Positions 62,274 through 64,000 of a stretch of DNA of 64,000 nucleotides are shown in pieces. Source of the stretch: Drosophila persimilis (Eukaryota; Arthropoda; Insecta; Diptera; Drosophilidae); contig NW_020825294.1 of NCBI RefSeq assembly GCF_003286085.1, forward strand, positions 11,058,501 through 11,122,500, given 5' to 3'. A program made the position numbers and the translations under genes. The first letter of the stretch is position 1. Every line of letters starts with the position of its first letter. A model generated the notes under the pieces. The model was not told where the DNA came from. It did no database searches and was given only the letters and a program-made list of their open reading frames with translations.

Positions 62274-63620
62274 TTATTTGGCCGTACTAGAGGACGATGA
62301 GGACGTTGGACCATCGTTGATAATCATCGCATCCGTAAAAAAAACGGTTGTACTCGTATCTGACTCCTCCTCCTGGTCATTGCGGCGGCGGACTATCCAC
62401 AAAGGATCGTGCTCGTCATCATTGCTGTCCGCATCAGTGGACTTCTTATCGGAAAAGCTAAAGAACAAGCTGGGCTGCATGCTCACACACTTGTGGACTG
62501 GCGGTGCCAATTTCTTATTGGTATCTGGCTTCTGCTCGGAGTCGTCTGCCTGCTCTTGATGACGCATCGAACTCCGACGATCTTCAGAGTATCGATTCCC
62601 CAGATAAGCACGCGGCACCATGCTCACCGACGACACGCTTTGAAAAGACATGAGTTCACAAAAAATCGCGTTCTCAACTGTTTCGAATGAGGAGAGCACG
62701 TTCGACACGTAGGCGCGCTCGATTGCCCCGTAGACCTCCGGCCAGGTTGGTACCGACAGAATGCACCACAGCTGAAAGGCCACCTGGTTCAGCTGGAGCC
62801 CTCGAGTCTTCCGCAGGTGGTCGATGACCTCTAGCAACATGTAGTCTTGCCGATGAGCCTCCATTATCAGCTGCATCTCGCTCTCCATCGGGGAGAACGG
62901 CGCATCCAACGAAAGCTGGGCTGATCCCCAAATATAGGGAATCACGTAGTAGTCGTCCATCGAGAACCTTGAGTCCTTTGTTAGCGACAGCGAGTAGGTC
63001 AGGATCAGGCGGCGCACCAGCCGGATGTAGCGGTGGAAGAGCAGCAGGGCCGCGGCTACCGTATCATCAGCGAATAGGATGCCAGCCCTGAACAGACCGC
63101 AAAGGAAGAACAAGAACATTAGCTCGTTGCCGGGACCAAACTCCAGGCTGCTCGAGCAGCCAAAGGAGCGCCGCAAGTACTGTCCCAGTTCGTTGATGTG
63201 CTTGCACTCCGGCTGTACTGCCTCGTCAAGGACCGAGAAAACGAACTGATGCATTAGGCGCATCCAGTTGCGGTAGGCGTTAGCATTGCCCTGCTGGGCC
63301 GTGAGCCAAGAATGAGCGCTTTCAAACTTGGGTGTATTCTCGGAGAGGAGTATCTCCAGGCCGTCGAAAATATCGCACAGTCTACGAACCTTCTCCGACA
63401 CTGGGAATTCGCTGCTCAATTTCTTGCCCTGTATGGCCATACTGGTGTTGTTGATGTAAGCAATCGTATCTTTGTAGGCCTGCGAGCGAACCCAGTCGTC
63501 CATATCCTCAAGACATAGCACCTGCCTCTTCGGGCCGTTCTGCGCTAATTGGGTGGCATGCAGCACTTGGGGACTTGGGTCGCTCACATCGTACATTCGC
63601 TTGCTCGTTGCTTCCGTCAT
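62274..63620 (-). CDS. Divergent PTPA (PP2A phosphatase activator) homologue
   Basis: A single open exon of 448 codons. I start at the ATG at 63,620 (TTTCACAATGACG), not at the upstream GTG. PTPA assists activation of protein phosphatase 2A catalytic subunits. Family landmarks in order: AYRNW (115-119; family AYR.W), YLRRSFG (148-154), EFGPGNE (160-166; canonical DYGTGHE), FLCGLFRAG (172-180) and DDYYVIPYIWGSAQL (222-236; canonical DDF.FLPFIWGS.QL). The nucleotide- and PP2A-binding motif is altered at several positions (Tyr to Phe, Thr to Pro, His to Asn), so activity may be changed. The C-terminal 100 residues are an extra Ser/Asp/Glu-rich tail; usual PTPA is 320-360 aa. The lack of introns suggests a retrocopy, and many such fly copies are testis-expressed, which is inference. 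Confidence 0.88.
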   Translation of the reverse strand: MTEATSKRMYDVSDPSPQVLHATQLAQNGPKRQVLCLEDMDDWVRSQAYKDTIAYINNTSMAIQGKKLSSEFPVSEKVRRLCDIFDGLEILLSENTPKFESAHSWLTAQQGNANAYRNWMRLMHQFVFSVLDEAVQPECKHINELGQYLRRSFGCSSSLEFGPGNELMFLFFLCGLFRAGILFADDTVAAALLLFHRYIRLVRRLILTYSLSLTKDSRFSMDDYYVIPYIWGSAQLSLDAPFSPMESEMQLIMEAHRQDYMLLEVIDHLRKTRGLQLNQVAFQLWCILSVPTWPEVYGAIERAYVSNVLSSFETVENAIFCELMSFQSVSSVSMVPRAYLGNRYSEDRRSSMRHQEQADDSEQKPDTNKKLAPPVHKCVSMQPSLFFSFSDKKSTDADSNDDEHDPLWIVRRRNDQEEESDTSTTVFFTDAMIINDGPTSSSSSSTAK

Positions 63621-63872
63621 TGTGAAAATACGCACCCCTTAACTCCGGATCTGGTTTTGTTGATAGTTTTTTTAAATTTTGGAAAAACGATGCTTGTGAG
63701 CCGTATGCCATGACCAACTACAATCGCATCGAAAATGGAAATCTGTAAAATAATACTGGTCTTGGAACTTCAGGGATTTAGTTTTTGAAATAATCATTCA
63801 AAGAGAGACATCGCTGTTGAATGGTCATTCATTGAGAATGAAGTACCCACTGTTTTTACTTTTCTGTGAAAA
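63621..63872. promoter_or_regulatory. Upstream region of the PTPA-like gene
   Basis: About 250 bp between the PTPA-like ATG and the end of the next open frame on the same strand. It should hold the promoter and 5' leader. No TATA or clear initiator was recognised. Confidence 0.3.
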
Positions 63873-64000
63873 ACTCTAGAAGCCGTGGTAGAAACCACCA
63901 AAAATGTCAATGTTCAGACTATCCATCTTACACATGCAGGTATATTTTATTTTCCCCTCTTCAATCCCCAGATTTTCCTCCGAATCTCCACCGTTACTAA
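63873..64000 (-). CDS. Partial coding-like frame at the right edge
   Basis: On the minus strand, about 41 codons run open from the window edge to a TAG near 63,873 (SNGGDSEENLGIEEGK, then MDSLNIDIFGGFYHGF). The composition looks like a real C-terminus. The plus strand is also open here from an ATG at about 63,904 (MSMFRLSILHMQ), with AT-rich codons, so the strand is not settled. Family unknown. Confidence 0.3.

Noticed and set aside
1-64000. tRNA, rRNA and CRISPR arrays
   Set aside because: No B-box (GGTTCGANNCC) with cloverleaf partner, no rRNA words and no regularly spaced repeats with unique spacers were found by eye.

Overview
The window is nuclear DNA of a Drosophila-type fly. The signs are an AT-rich, gene-poor background packed with short tandem repeats, introns of about 50-90 bp with GTAAGT/GTGAGT donors, CAAAATG/ACAATG-type start contexts, a decayed Jockey-type LINE, and fragments of an INE-1/DINE-1-like repeat whose wording resembles the version I remember from the obscura group. 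The species call is inference.

Two genes are clear. At 27,400-28,663 (+) lies a three-exon gene for a 380-residue IQ-motif protein of the SPATA17 family. At 62,274-63,620 (-) lies an intronless 448-residue divergent PTPA (PP2A phosphatase activator) homologue with a poly(A) signal only a few bases after its stop. Both families have testis or sperm associations, and both genes sit among long non-coding stretches, as nested or dispersed male genes often do in flies.

The left half looks mostly like intron of one or more large minus-strand genes. The supports are a signal-peptide exon with a strong donor (24,857-24,926), a second start exon with a hydrophobic leader 13 kb upstream (37,831-37,940), and a partial exon on the left edge (1-56). 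Whether these belong to one gene cannot be decided here. Close to the SPATA17-like gene, on the opposite strand, is a coding-like exon at 26,836-27,212. A possible small plus-strand gene lies at 2,369-2,755.

The right half is a patchwork. A segment of about 1 kb is present twice (46,029-47,090 and 48,972-50,070), more than 99% identical over its first 0.9 kb but clearly diverged beyond that. Between the copies are coding-like remnants of an unidentified gene. At 51,098-51,392 (+) is a candidate two-exon gene for a 72-residue secreted peptide with a Cys...Cys-Gly-Lys-Arg processing motif, which is the best candidate for something undescribed. It faces a minus-strand terminal exon at 51,473-51,742. 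Short start exons followed by good donors occur at 53,069 and 57,777 (+).

Everything else is intron or intergenic DNA with microsatellites and short tandem arrays. No tRNA, rRNA, CRISPR or bacterial-type feature was seen.
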